DNA of 64,000 nt from Caenorhabditis elegans. Taxonomy: Eukaryota; Nematoda; Chromadorea; Rhabditida; Rhabditidae. The stretch is from positions 3,162,001-3,226,000 of the forward strand of contig NC_003283.11 of assembly GCF_000002985.6 (NCBI RefSeq), in the 5' to 3' direction. Positions within the stretch are counted from its first letter, which is position 1, and each line of letters begins with the position of its first letter. The notes beneath the pieces are model-generated. The model was not told the DNA's origin. It worked only from the letters and a program-made list of their open reading frames with translations, and did no database searches. Both the position numbers and the translations under genes were made by a program. This document shows positions 1 through 10,270 of the stretch, in pieces.

Positions 1-867
1 GGCTAGATACCGCTCCTTGAGGCACACCGCCTCGGAGAGTTTTCCATCTGGACCAGCGACCGTCGTACAGTGTCCTTATGCGTCTTTTGTGTATATAGCC
101 TGTAATCCAACGGATCAATTTCGGCTCAGCTTTTGTTTGAGCCAGTTCTACGAAAAGCTTATCGTGGCAGACTGTGTCGAAAGCGGCCTTCAGATCGAGA
201 CTTATCAGGATTGACCGTTCGGCAGGTCTCTTGCCATTTAGTCCGCCAGTGATAAAGTTCAAGGTTTCAGTGATCGCTGTCGTCGTGGAATGCAGCTTTT
301 TGAACCCGTGCTGGCTTGGTGGCAATTTGATGTGTAGTAGATTTTTCAGAGCCGGTGATTGAGACATGTGATGAACCATTGTAGTGGTACTTTGTTGAGT
401 GCTCCTCGTGGCGAGCCGCATAGCAGAATTGGTCGGCAGGGTCGGTGGTCTGCTGCGGGGGGTGACGGCTCTCGTGTGAGTTCCGGCGCAGTTCACGCAG
501 TAGAAGCCTGTGCCTGTATATATTCTCATGTTCACTTTCGAGCATCTGATGTGGGTCCATTTGTCGCAGTTGGTATTCGTGCAGCCGAGACTGCTCGTGG
601 CCGCGTTCTTGCCACAGACTGGGCACGGCCATGACTTTTTCGGGGGACCCGGGTTCATCACGACATCTCCGTGTGTCCTGCGCAGTAGCCTTTTCAGAAA
701 ATTGGCGTGTCTGAGGGATGTGATTACAGGCGGGGAGTTCCCTCCACTCCTCGCCTTATCCAAAACATTGTTTGGTGTGATACTCTTCGAGTACAAGGGA
801 CGCCCACAGAGTCCGTTCTGTGGTGTTTGGGGGGTAGCAATGGAGTTGTCTCCTCTGTTTGATCATT
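1..867 (-). mobile_element. LINE (non-LTR retrotransposon) fragment, internally deleted, runs off the window start
   Basis: Read on the minus strand, one frame stays open from just after a TGA near 869 to the window edge, about 288 codons. It starts with an unassigned leader, then a D-V-V-M-N-P-G-P motif (644-667), then a PHD-like Cys/His finger (CPVC, CDKWTHIRC, YCVNC, about 470-630). It continues straight into the reverse transcriptase domain: the QHGF motif near 290, then SLDLKAAFD near 180-210 carrying the first catalytic aspartate, then GVPQG near 10-25. This order is known from CR1/Jockey-type LINE ORFs, which normally carry an AP endonuclease between finger and RT. Here only about 40 residues separate them, so the endonuclease is missing without loss of frame. 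The remaining RT lies outside the window. No in-frame ATG precedes the motif methionine, so the true start is unclear. Confidence 0.8.
644..667 (-). other. Degenerate 2A-like (NPGP) motif in the LINE reading frame
   Basis: The minus-strand codons give D-V-V-M-N-P-G-P, followed by another proline. Canonical ribosome-skipping 2A peptides end D-(V/I)-E-x-N-P-G-P; here the glutamate is valine. A G-D-V-E-x-N-P-G-P sequence just before a PHD-type finger is a recognised arrangement in some animal LINEs, which supports homology. Whether it still mediates skipping cannot be told from sequence. Confidence 0.65.
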
Positions 868-1695
868 GGAGGGAGAGTGACATTCCAATCCAGAAATGCC
901 ATGTTGGATTATATTTGCTCCAAATTTTATTAGAAAATCCATATTGGAATAGATTTGTTCCATAATGGATTAGATTTCAGCCATATTTGATTAGAAAATC
1001 CATATTGGATTAGAATAGGGAGCCTATTAATTATGTCCCCATTATATTTGGTTGAAATCTAATTAGACGACTAAGCGTTTGTCTGAGAGGCGGCGACGGC
1101 CCCTTGCATTCCAATCCATGATTCGATTGCTCAAGGTTCTTCTCCAAAACGAAGTTTTTTTTTTCAACTTCGGTGCAAGTTGAGCGTCGGATACATTTTA
1201 AAGCTTACAGCATTAGTTTCAAGTCTATTGAACGAAATTCGTGCGATGAAATCAGTATTTAACTCGTTGCAAACTCATATGCAAATGTGCGCGGATGGCT
1301 TCACAGGTAACGGCTTGGGTTTATAAACATTAGGGTAGAGGGTGCGCTGGTTCGGGTCCGTGGGGTTGTTAGAAATTTCTGATCAGTGTGAGTGAAACGA
1401 AATGGGCAGTGGGAATGACCAGTGAGAAAAATGTGAAAAGTTTTTTTTTTTTTGTGAAAAAATTCCTCATGCCACACATAATGTATACATCGCGAACACA
1501 TTTGTGGGTTCGCGATGAACGCATAATGTACACATGATGTACACATCGCGAATAGGTGTTCGCGATGTGTACATTGTGTGTACATTATGCCTATGTTCCG
1601 AGGTACTTGAATTGTGCCATCGCGAAGCATTTTTTATACACAATGTATAATCCGCGATTTAACTGTGTACTACCGACTGAGCTATCTGCCCCCCA
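868..1695. other. Non-genic stretch with short repeats
   Basis: No coding exon seen. About 876-1030 repeats an 'aatccatattggatta' phrase, with two good copies of 'attagaaaatccatattgga'. 1516-1598 is an imperfect inverted repeat built from 'gtacacatcgcgaa' and its complement. A T-tract lies at 1441-1453. Confidence 0.5.
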
Positions 1696-2085
1696 TGATC
1701 CAAAACAACTGAATATCATAATAAAACACTCCAAAAAAATTTAGATTTTTCATAATTTCCGGTCAAAGTTTTGGCAAAGTGCCAAAATTTTGAAAAATAT
1801 GAGCATTTGAGGAAATTTAAAGAAATGTCACATGTCTCGACCCCTACAATGTTCTAATACAAATAATTTAAACAAAATTAAAACATAAAAAATGTCAAAA
1901 AAAAAAAATTTTTTTTGGTCGACTTCCAAAATTATGAGTGGCAAAAACTGAGCAATTGCCACTTTTTGACAGTAAATAAAAAAATTTCAAAAAATTTTTG
2001 AAAAGTTTTATCATGATATTGGGTCATTTTAGGACCAAAGGAGTGGTTTTTTACAATTTCCCCACTGGCGCTACTCCACCTTTAA
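1696..2085. mobile_element. P4 palindromic MITE, left end lost
   Basis: The right terminus reads 'ggcgctactccacct' followed by TTAA. The interior matches the complete copies at 12014 and 22888, including the paired phrases 'ttggcaaagtgccaaaattttg' in part and 'tggtcgacttccaaaattatgag' in part. The AGGTGGAGTA left end is missing. Non-coding. Confidence 0.75.
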
Positions 2086-2692
2086 ACTGGAGCGTGGCAT
2101 GATAACTCAATATTTTATGATTTTAGCAAAATTTTACTCGTTATTTTCAAAATTTTGACTTGCCAAAAGATTGTCGATTTCCGCCAGTTTTAGTACACCT
2201 ATTTATGTCAAACTCCTACAAACTCTACCTTTATGAGTCATTATTAGAACTATTTGATTTTCGTAAACATTTGACCTGAAGCCTGTTTCTGGTCCACTTT
2301 TCTATGGTTCAGAGTGCTCCACCGCCGCTATTTGTTTTCTGGTACATGACCTGGCCTAAAATTTACAGCAAAAATAACGAATTGGTGAGCCAAAAATAGC
2401 AAAAAAACGGCAAAGTGGCGGCCCGCAGGCGGTACATCTAACGAAGATTTATTTAGAAAACTGGCCTTCACGGTCACCGTTCGTCATTTTTCTGAATGTT
2501 GGTGTGAAATCAAAACCTTTGGTTTTTCCGCGGCCGACACTTTCTGGGTTCCTCACCGTGAGTTCAACCGGCGTCCTATTTCAAGATCAGGTAATTCTAA
2601 GTTTTTTAGGCAGAAACCCGGATCTATCACATTCCAGTCTACCCCTTGAACATCCATTAAAATTCTCTTTAAAATATCAAAATCTACAAAAA
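2086..2692. other. Intergenic, no gene seen
   Basis: A/T-rich sequence between the P4 element and the 3' end of the first DUF19 gene. The short open frames here lack splice signals and coding character. Confidence 0.4.
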
Positions 2693-2698
2693 TTTATT
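2693..2698 (-). terminator. Polyadenylation signal AATAAA of first DUF19 gene
   Basis: Plus-strand tttatt is AATAAA on the minus strand, about 20 nt past the stop codon at 2718. The paralogue at 5968 has the same signal at 5942-5947. Confidence 0.6.
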
Positions 2699-2717
2699 CA
2701 AGCGGAAAAAATAATAA

Positions 2718-3515
2718 TTATTCAAGTCTGCTGAAGTCACACTTGCTGACGAGTCCTCCAGAAAGATGAAGGAAATGCTGAAAAATAGAGAATTAGTAAC
2801 TTTTCGGTAATGCCAAAATAAAAGTTCACCTTGTGGAGTGAGTCCCATTCTTGTTTGCCGCAAGTTTCCGTAACCTCCTGTTTCATGCAGTTATCCTTTC
2901 CGAAATATGTCTTGCAAGCGTCATTTTTAATTTTCTCGACCTTTGCCGCATCTTTTTCCGAATGAGTTTTGTTTGGAATTGGGTCCCAGTCATCAAAACA
3001 TTTCGATTTTTTTGCATTCAGCTTATCACCACATTTGGAAAAACCATCGTAGACATACATCGCAGCATCACAGTAGTTTTTGATGTTCTCAACATATTGT
3101 TTCTTTTCATCTTCGCTTTTTGCGGTGCATGTAAGATTGTTCCAGCAGCTTTGAACAGTATCACACGATTTCTTGAAATCTTTCAGTTCATCCTTATCGT
3201 TCATATCGAGCTCGTCAACTTCCCCCAGGAAGTCTCTCGTAATCTAAAATTGAAATTTAGAAACAAATATCATAGAAGGTGGAGTACCGAAATCTGAGAC
3301 TTTAACACTTTTTTAGGCCAGGTAGTGCCTAAAAATGCACAGTCTCAGATTTCGGGTCTCCATTTTTACTACGAATTACTCACCAAAACACATCTAACTG
3401 CAGCGTTTGTATCTTTTACAGTGCAGTCTGAACCCTTTGCCGATGCTAGGCTTGCTCCATGAGCCACTCCCAATAGCATAGTACCGATGAGGGCGAGCTT
3501 GAGTAAGCCTATCAT
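2718..3515 (-). CDS. DUF19 (T20D4.11-like) secreted cysteine-rich protein, copy A
   Basis: Three exons on the minus strand: 3515-3384, 3243-2830 and 2777-2718, all joined in phase 0, giving 201 residues. Residues 1-20 (MIGLLKLALIGTMLLGVAHG) form a signal peptide. The mature part is Cys-rich with W-D-P-I-P and the FGKDNCM...ETCG block, followed by a C-terminal KCDFS after the last intron, as in the nematode DUF19 family. The family's biochemical role is unknown to me; secretion is inferred. The start is preceded by ACAGAAA, so an SL trans-splice or an upstream intron could end 3 nt before the ATG. Intron 1 contains a hairpin that copy C shares. Copy C (5968-6750) has the same exon sizes, so the two are tandem duplicates. 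Confidence 0.88.
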
Positions 3516-3588
3516 TTTCTGTAATAAAATTACTATTAAAAATATTGTTAAAAAAGCCGAAACTGAAGGTTCCTACTGTGCTGCCCTG

Positions 3589-3594
3589 TTTATA
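3589..3594 (-). promoter_or_regulatory. TATA box upstream of DUF19 copy A
   Basis: On the minus strand this reads TATAAA inside CATTTATAAACAGGGCAG, about 75 nt before the ATG. The same sequence sits at the same distance from copy C (6823-6828). About 300 bp of upstream DNA is also conserved between the two copies. Confidence 0.5.
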
Positions 3595-3602
3595 AATGTT
3601 TC

Positions 3603-4559
3603 AATGATGATACTGTGACAACTGGCGTGGATCTTCAAATAGATCTTTAAAGAGAGTTTTGTGTAAATGTGGATCGCACGTTTGTTTCACAAAATCCAAT
3701 GTACACACATCCCAATGCCGGAACTTTTCGACCAAAAGATCTCAAGATTACACAAAAAACATAAGATCGCAAGTTTTTCTGTCTTCTGGATTGCACGGGG
3801 GTGGCAGTCAGAACTTTCTGGTGGGCATCTTTTTCTCGAAAATTGCACTTTGAAATTTTGGATTGACAAGGAACTAAACACGAGTTGGAGGAACATACTC
3901 TAATAAAGATACATAGTATTTAAGATCGCAACTAAATTTCCAAATAGGTATAGGCTCAGGCTCTGTCTTAGGCTTAGGACTAGGCTTACGCTAAGGCTTA
4001 GACAGCAAACCGCGCCTACCTTACATGAAATTCTTAACTCCATTTAGAAGTCTTGTTGTGAGCTAAAATACTTTTCTTGTTAGAATGCGTTCTTCCAACG
4101 CTTTCGTGGCTCTGTGCAAGTTTTCATTTGGCGGACTGAGGCGGGCAGATTAGAGACTGGTGTCAGGCCCGGGAACCGCGCCTGCCTTCCACGGAAGCCT
4201 ACAAAAAAGCATCAGAATGCAATTTTTGATGCACATCAAGCACAATTGCTGGATGCGGAAGTGGAAGAAAACGTGCTACAGTGTAATCTTGAGATCTTTT
4301 GGTCTAAAAGCTCCGAAATTGACATTTCTGATCGGCTAAGTAGGCGAGGGTTGGGCTCAAGCAACACACAAAACTGAATTTTTGATGAAACAAACGTGCG
4401 AAGCACAATCACACCAATCGTTTTAAAAAGATATTTGAATTTCAATAGTTCAATATCTTCTTTTGAAACGTTTAAAAAACGGGGCAGCCACAGTGGAAGC
4501 CTTCAGTTTTTACTTTTTCTCCATATATTTTCTCATCAAATATTGCACAGTTACAGAAA
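3603..4559. promoter_or_regulatory. Divergent intergenic region between DUF19 copies A and B
   Basis: It separates the minus-strand copy A from the plus-strand copy B and so should hold both promoters. 3640-3900 is similar to 6880-7120, upstream of copy C. It contains the telomere-like tract at 3945-4002. Around 4138-4195 is a 'ggcgggcag...cgcgcctgccttcc' inverted phrase that recurs elsewhere in the window (near 8608, 16722 and 46740). No coding exon seen. Confidence 0.45.
3945..4002 (+). repeat. Interstitial telomere-like repeat (degenerate TTAGGC)
   Basis: The segment repeats TTAGGC and close variants such as 'taggct', 'taggac' and 'aaggct' about nine times. TTAGGC is the Caenorhabditis telomere unit. 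It lies between the divergent promoters of DUF19 copies A and B. Confidence 0.7.
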
Positions 4560-5268
4560 ATGCGGCATTTGTTCAAACTTTTTTTGCTTGGAGCACTTCT
4601 ACTGGCACTCGGAAATGGAGCCCCACAGATTTCGAACAATGAAACAAGTGTCATTGAGTCAGGAGCTGGGAAAAATTGCACCGAAGTCACTTTCAAAACA
4701 GTTTTCAGTTGCATTTATGTAAGATTTCAGAAATTAGAAAATGTGTGGTTTAAAAAAAAAGAAAGAATTTCAGAGCTTTGGAAGTTTTATGGCGAAAATG
4801 TATTTTTTGGACATGAAGAAACCTTCTAGTCTAAAGAAATTCCGCGACTCGTGCGGTGCGGTTGCCGATTGTATGGAGTCTCTTGAGTGCAGCGATAATG
4901 CAGAACTTCCGGCAACGACAACAGTCAAAGATGCTTGTGAGAATATTATCTTCTTAACCTCAGAATTTCTTCCATGCCTAACAAAGCTGGATGAACTGAA
5001 ACCGGCGCCCGAGTGTGCCAAGGACTGGAACCCATCTCCAGATAAAAATGGAAGTGGTGAAGAGAAGAAGCCAGAAGAATTGTGCACCACCATGTTCGGA
5101 AAAGACAATTGCATGAAGAAATTGATCATTGATACTTGTGGAGAGAGTGATTGGCAACTTTTGTTGAATGTGAGTTTTAGATTCATAAGTAACATCATCT
5201 GATGAAAAAAATTTCAGCGTTTCAAAGCAGCACCTGTCCTCAAGCAATGTGACTTCAGCGGCCTTTGA
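4560..5268 (+). CDS. DUF19 (T20D4.11-like) secreted cysteine-rich protein, copy B
   Basis: Exons 4560-4718, 4774-5169 and 5218-5268 join in phase 0 to give 201 residues. A signal peptide is clear (MRHLFKLFLLGALLLALGNG). The mature chain keeps the family cysteines, the W-N-P block, FGKDNCM, DTCGESDW and the C-terminal QCDFS. Introns are 55 and 48 nt and lie at the positions used by copies A and C, but the middle exon is 18 nt shorter and the sequence is much more diverged. It is therefore an older paralogue lying in the opposite orientation between two younger ones. Possible N-glycosylation sites are N28-E-T and N39-C-T. The ATG follows TTACAGAAA, again suggesting a trans-splice acceptor. A polyadenylation signal lies 54 nt after the stop. 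Function unknown. Confidence 0.88.
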
Positions 5269-5321
5269 AGATACAAAAATGGAGACGACTCTCCTTTGTT
5301 ATTTACTTAAATTTTTATTGA

Positions 5322-5327
5322 AATAAA
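5322..5327 (+). terminator. Polyadenylation signal AATAAA of DUF19 copy B
   Basis: AATAAA in 'ttgaaataaaac', 54 nt after the TGA. Confidence 0.65.
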
Positions 5328-5449
5328 ACATTGATAAGAGTTCAGTTCACAGAAATTCAGATTACAGAAAGAGGGGTGTAAATCAAGGACAATATCTGAT
5401 ATTCAAGCCTCAAGCTTCAAGTAGGCTTTTTAAACCCGTGATTTAGACT

Positions 5450-5720
5450 GATAGTTCACTAGGTAGTGGTGGCCGCTAAAAATCAGGAGGTCACGAGTTC
5501 AAGTCCGGCCTCACCCCCTAGGTTCACCCAGCCTCTATTAGGTAGTGGAGCAATCCACGACTGGATTATCGGCCACAGTTCCCGGCTAGGGCATGGCTTA
5601 AATTACATCCCACTGGGATCATCATCAGGCAGTGTACCTGGATGTCCGATCCGCAGTGGTCCCCACTCTTTTCATCTCCTCGTGAAAAATCAAGTGACGT
5701 CTTTTGCTAAATAAAAATGC
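5450..5720 (+). mobile_element. Candidate tRNA-derived SINE
   Basis: 5464-5476 resembles a pol III A box (tagtggtggccgc). 5495-5506 (gagttcaagtcc) resembles a B box, 31 nt downstream, as in a tRNA head. After it comes a GC-rich, non-tRNA body (tcacccagcctctattaggtag, then cactgggatcatcatcaggc) unlike the A/T-rich surroundings. I see no folded cloverleaf or anticodon arm, so this is not an intact tRNA. The element limits are approximate. Confidence 0.45.
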
Positions 5721-5967
5721 TTGGTCGCCGAATATGCAACCTGTCGAATCCAAACTACTTCCCTCTTTTCAGAATATATTTTACGTGCTGATTGAGATTA
5801 TTTGGTTTTTGCTCAGAGTTTATAATACATACAGAGACACCGAAAAATTTGTGATTAAATGCTGACAATTGTTTTTCCTACGTGGAATACGTAATACCAA
5901 CTGAAAACCTTTCTCTTCAAAATATCACAATCTACAAAAATTTTATTCAAACGGATAATAAAAACCA

Positions 5968-6750
5968 TTAATCAAGTCTGCTGAAGTCACACTTGCTGAC
6001 AAGTCCTCGAGAAATCAGTACAAATTGCTGAAAGTTAGAATGTATTTAGTGATAGCAGAATAAAGATGTACCTTGCGGAGGGAGTCCCACTCTTCTTTGC
6101 CGCAAGTTTCCGTAACTTCTTTCTTCATGCAGTCATCCTTTCCGAAATATGTCTTACAAGCATCATTCTTAATTTTCTCAATTTTTGCCGCATCTGTTTC
6201 CAAATGAGTTTTGTTTGGAATTGGGTCCCAGTCATCATAGCATTGGGATTTTTTTGCATTCAATTTATCACCACATTTGGAAAACTCAAAGTGGACGTAC
6301 TGAACAGCCTCACAGTAATTTTTGATATTCTCAATATATTGATTCATTGCATCCTTCCTGTTTGCGACGCATGCATAACCGTTCAAACAGCTCAGAGCAG
6401 TATCACACGATTTCTTGAATTCTTTTAGTTCATCCTTATCGTTCATGTCGAGCTCATCAATTTCCTTCACGAAGTCTTTCATAATCTAGAATTAGCATTT
6501 AAAACAACTTTGAGTACCGAAATCTGAGATGTTGATTCTTCAAACCCAAATTAGCCAAAAACAACTGAAAGTCTCAGATTTCGGGTCTCCATTTTACCTA
6601 AGAGTTACTCACCGAACCACACCTAACTACATCATATGTATTTGTCGTAGTGCAGTTCGAGTCCGTCGCCGATGCAGCAGCTAGACTTGCTCCATGAGCC
6701 ACTCCCAATAACACAGTACCGATGAGGACAAGCTTGAGTAAGTCTGCCAT
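5968..6750 (-). CDS. DUF19 (T20D4.11-like) secreted cysteine-rich protein, copy C
   Basis: Exons 6750-6613, 6485-6072 and 6027-5968 on the minus strand, all phase 0, 203 residues. Signal peptide MADLLKLVLIGTVLLGVAHG, then the same Cys framework as copy A, including FGKDDCM, ETCGKEEWDSL and the terminal KCDFSRLD. The 414-nt middle exon and 60-nt last exon match copy A exactly in length, and both flanks are also alike, so A and C form a tandem duplication around the inverted copy B. AATAAA is at 5942-5947 (minus). Role unknown; probably a secreted nematode-specific protein. Confidence 0.88.
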
Positions 6751-6822
6751 TTTCTGTAATAAAAATATTATGAAATAAGTTGTAAAAAAGCCGAAACTGA
6801 AGGCTCCGACTGTGCTGCCCTG

Positions 6823-6828
6823 TTTATA
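6823..6828 (-). promoter_or_regulatory. TATA box upstream of DUF19 copy C
   Basis: TATAAA on the minus strand, about 75 nt before the ATG at 6750, in the same context as at 3589-3594. Confidence 0.5.
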
Positions 6829-6829
6829 A

Positions 6830-8137
6830 ATGTTTCAAAAGATGATACTGTGACAACTGGTGTGGATCTTCAAATAGATCTTTAAAGAGAGTTTTGTGTA
6901 AGTGTGGATCGCACGTTTGTTTCTCAAAATCCAATGTACACACATCCTGATGGAACTCAATGTCGGAACTTTTAACCCCAAGACGTCCCAAGATTACACT
7001 AAAAACGAAAGATAGCAAGTTTTTCTGTCTTCAGGATGGGACCAAGTTAGAAGTCAGAACTTCCTGGTGTGCATCTTTTTCTTAGAATGTGCACTGGGAG
7101 GTTTTGGACTGACAAGAAATTAAACGAAAGTTAAAAAACACACTCTAACGAGGAAAATATTTAAGCTCGCGAGAGTAAATCAAGCACAAGATATAACTTT
7201 CAAGCCTCAAGCTTCAAACACCCCGTGATGCAGACTGAGCTTGAAAGACCACCAACCCAACCCGGCCGTTTAGCTCTGCGCGACCTGAAATACCTAAAAC
7301 AATTAGTATTACCTCTAGCTGGTCCCCGCTAAATATATAATGACGTCTCCTGCAAAATTAAAATATTTGGTCGCCGAAAATGCAATCTTTCGAATCCAAA
7401 CTACTTCCTTTTTTCTACATTTATTTTTACATGCTGATTAAGATTATTTACCATTTGCTCAAAGTTTATAATACATACGCAGACACCGAAAAAAAAAATT
7501 ATGATTAAATGTTGACAATTAATACGTCAAAATCACCAAATATCATAGTAAAATTTTTGAAAAAATTTTTGAGCAATTTTTATTTTGTTTCATAATCTGA
7601 TAATTTCTTCGTTTTTGCCAGTTTTTGAGAAAATTTAGCACAGTCGCGGGTTTGAATCCCTACGGTGCTTGAATATTACTGTTTAAAACATAAATCGACT
7701 TCCAAAAAAAAGTAAATTTTCACCAAAAACTGCATGCATATTAGTTTTCTAATATTTGTTCTATAGTACTTTCATCAGAACAAAGTTTTCAAAGAAGTGC
7801 TCCATTTTTGTCCATTTTTAATATTTTGCAGAGGCCCAAAATACACTTTTAAAAACGAGATTTTGAAGTTCAGATACGCCGGCATTTATTTATCAGACTG
7901 AGTTTTGGACAAAACGGCCAAAGCAACATGTAATTTTAGATAGCGTTTTAGAAAAAATGATTATATGATTTAGGCATTTTACTTCAATGTTGACGACTTT
8001 AAATATCAAAGCCCACTTTTTAATCTTTTGAAATTTTCATAATTTTCCGCATTTTGTAGCGGTGTTTGAAATTTTTTAATCCTTTTTTTAAAATTCAAAT
8101 TTTTAAAATAAAAATTCCGATTACTCGTTTAGAAAAC
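6830..8137. other. Intergenic: copy C upstream region, then A/T-rich DNA
   Basis: 6830-7120 is the duplicated upstream sequence of copy C. 7190-7460 resembles 5390-5830 in places (for example 'caagcctcaagcttcaa'), marking the other end of the duplicated block. 7500-8137 is A/T-rich with no exon that I can support. Confidence 0.4.
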
Positions 8138-9408
8138 ATGTCCTCTTCTCAAGAAGGTCCTCTAATGAGCTTTCAAGCGGTGTTTGTAACATCAATTGGA
8201 GTGATTTGCTCCGTTCTTACAATTGTCATGAACATCTATTTTATCAAACGCATCGGGAAGTAAGTAAGCAATTTATTCACTAATATTAACCCAGCTGTTC
8301 AGAACTCGTCAGAAAATGATTCTCTTCTTCTACCGTCTTTTTATTGACGCGGCCTATGGTGTTCTGGCTTGCGCCTACTTGACGTTTTGCATTTTGTATT
8401 CATTTTTCACTGAGGAGCTTCGTGCCCAGCAAGTTTTTATAATTTTCGTCGGCTTTCCACTTCAGACAGCAGGTGCTATGAGAATGATTGTTGCAGTTGC
8501 GATTTCGCTTGAAAGGGTTTTGGTAAGCATTTAATTGATTATGAAAATAACCACAGACTGGAGATTTTTGTTTTGTTCCTTTTGCCAAAGCTTCCATGCA
8601 CGACAGGCGCGGCTTCAGGACCTGACGCCTGCCTCCAACTGTGAAAAAATTTGAGAAGATCTCATTACGAAATTTGGAAGTTTTGGGCAATTTCGGGCAT
8701 AGTAAAGTTTTAAACATTAGGCAATTCACACTCCTATTATGATCCGCAAATATCGAGACTTGTGCCCATCTGTGATAATTCTGCTATTGGCTATAGGTTT
8801 GGGAATGCTCGAGAATTTAATTTTGCACCTTTTTTGTACTCTACACATTTCCGCAATTCCACGAAACTGTGGAGTGTTGCGATGTGCTGTTGATGCGTGC
8901 TTTTTTGACATTTGGACAGTGAATCGATCGGTAAAATCAACCAGTTCTTGTGTTATCTTTTTCAATTCTGTTAATTTCAGGTTGTGTTTGCTCTTAACTT
9001 TGCATTTTCCGGTGTTCTTTCGACAAAACTGCTGATTTTCCATAAATCACATAGACAGAATACAGGCGGAGTGCATTGGAAGGTAATTATCATTCAAAGG
9101 TGCAATACAGTCAAAACCTTTAGGTGAATCATCTTGCTATGGTTGATGCTGCAAATGTATTCTTATGTAATTTTTTTCCGACATCAATTTCCAATTATAT
9201 AGCTCAATTTCCGTTTTCAAGCTTTAAGGTTAGCTTTTTTCTGACTGCTCATCTGTATTACTTTTGTGGCAATTTTCAGAACATTGGACCTTACGTGTTC
9301 ATCATAAAACTTATCGGAAGTGCAGTCGAATCGTACTTTATTTTCAAAATTTTACAGAGAAGAAGCGCTCGTTCTAGTGTTGTGATAAGAACTTGGACTA
9401 ACCACTGA
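8138..9408 (+). CDS. Seven-transmembrane chemoreceptor, srbc-like
   Basis: Six exons (8138-8259, 8303-8522, 8721-8930, 8981-9082, 9124-9228, 9280-9408) join in frame to 295 residues. Hydrophobic spans come in the spacing of a nematode 7TM receptor: near residues 13-34, 48-70 and 90-112, at 128-150, around 170-200, and two more towards the C-terminus. The join after helix 3 gives SLERVLAIHTPIM-x-x-K-Y-R, the E-R-x-L-A-I-x-x-P-I/K-Y-R pattern typical of srbc receptors. It presumably acts in sensory-neuron cilia; the ligand is unknown. Introns are 41-51 nt except the second (198 nt), which holds a fragment of dispersed repeat. The last two exons could also be read without the 51-nt intron, because that intron is open in frame. 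No close paralogue lies in the window. Confidence 0.8.
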
Positions 9409-10270
9409 CCACAGGATTTCGTAAATTGTTGAACTATTGAATATTGCACAAGTAAATTCCGTCTTTTTGTTTATTCATTTCAAATAACAGTATCTGTCCT
9501 CTAGCCCACCGTCTCATAAAAGTCCTTATCTTCATCGCAAATATTGAATAGAAAACCGAAGAGAAAAATTTATTTCTCGCACGATTTCTAACGGTTCTTG
9601 TGTCCTCAAAAGTTTTGAATTCGCTCACGGTCTGAAGATCCGATATTTGATAAATAGAAAAATGAACAAAAATCTACATGATGTCACAATTCTATTCTAT
9701 GTGAAACCCAGGAACATTCTCAGAAAAAAAGTTGAAAAAAACGGGGAAATTTTTAGTATTACCTTAAGTGGTGCAAGAAAAGAAAAGTGGCAATTACTTT
9801 TTTTTTATTGATTTTATTGATTTTTATTGATTTTATTGATTATTGATTTTATTGATTTTTTTTTTTTTTTGATTTTTTTTTAAATATATACATAACCCTG
9901 TAAATATGTATTTTTGAAATACAAAAATTTAAATATTACTAGGACCGTGGTGATTATGACTAAATTATGACTAAAAAATTATCATTGGTTGATATAAATA
10001 AATAGTTTCAAAATTTTAGATTGACACTACAAAAGGCTTACTAATTTATTTTTCTTGAAAAATAAACGTGTATGTAAAAAATTTTGTTTGTCTTTGCTTA
10101 ATGTCCGAACATTAGCTTCAGTCAGCCAGAGTCGAAAAAAAAATGTTATCCCCCATGCTTGATGAATAGAGAATTCCTAGTTTTGGAATTGATGTATGTT
10201 GAATCTTACGGTCACCAATAGCGGTACGCTCAGAATTTTTTATCTCTACTTGAAATCTGAGTACAAAATT
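9409..10270. other. Intergenic with a (TTTTATTGA)n simple repeat
   Basis: 9799-9880 is a run of TTTTATTGA-like units grading into poly-T. Otherwise A/T-rich and featureless; no exon seen. Confidence 0.45.

Noticed and set aside
267-632. Plus- and minus-strand frames other than the finger/RT frame over the LINE
   Set aside because: Shadow frames; only the frame carrying the Cys/His finger and RT motifs is homologous to known proteins.
5464-5520. Intact tRNA gene
   Set aside because: A and B boxes are recognisable, but acceptor and anticodon stems do not pair, so a SINE head is the better reading.
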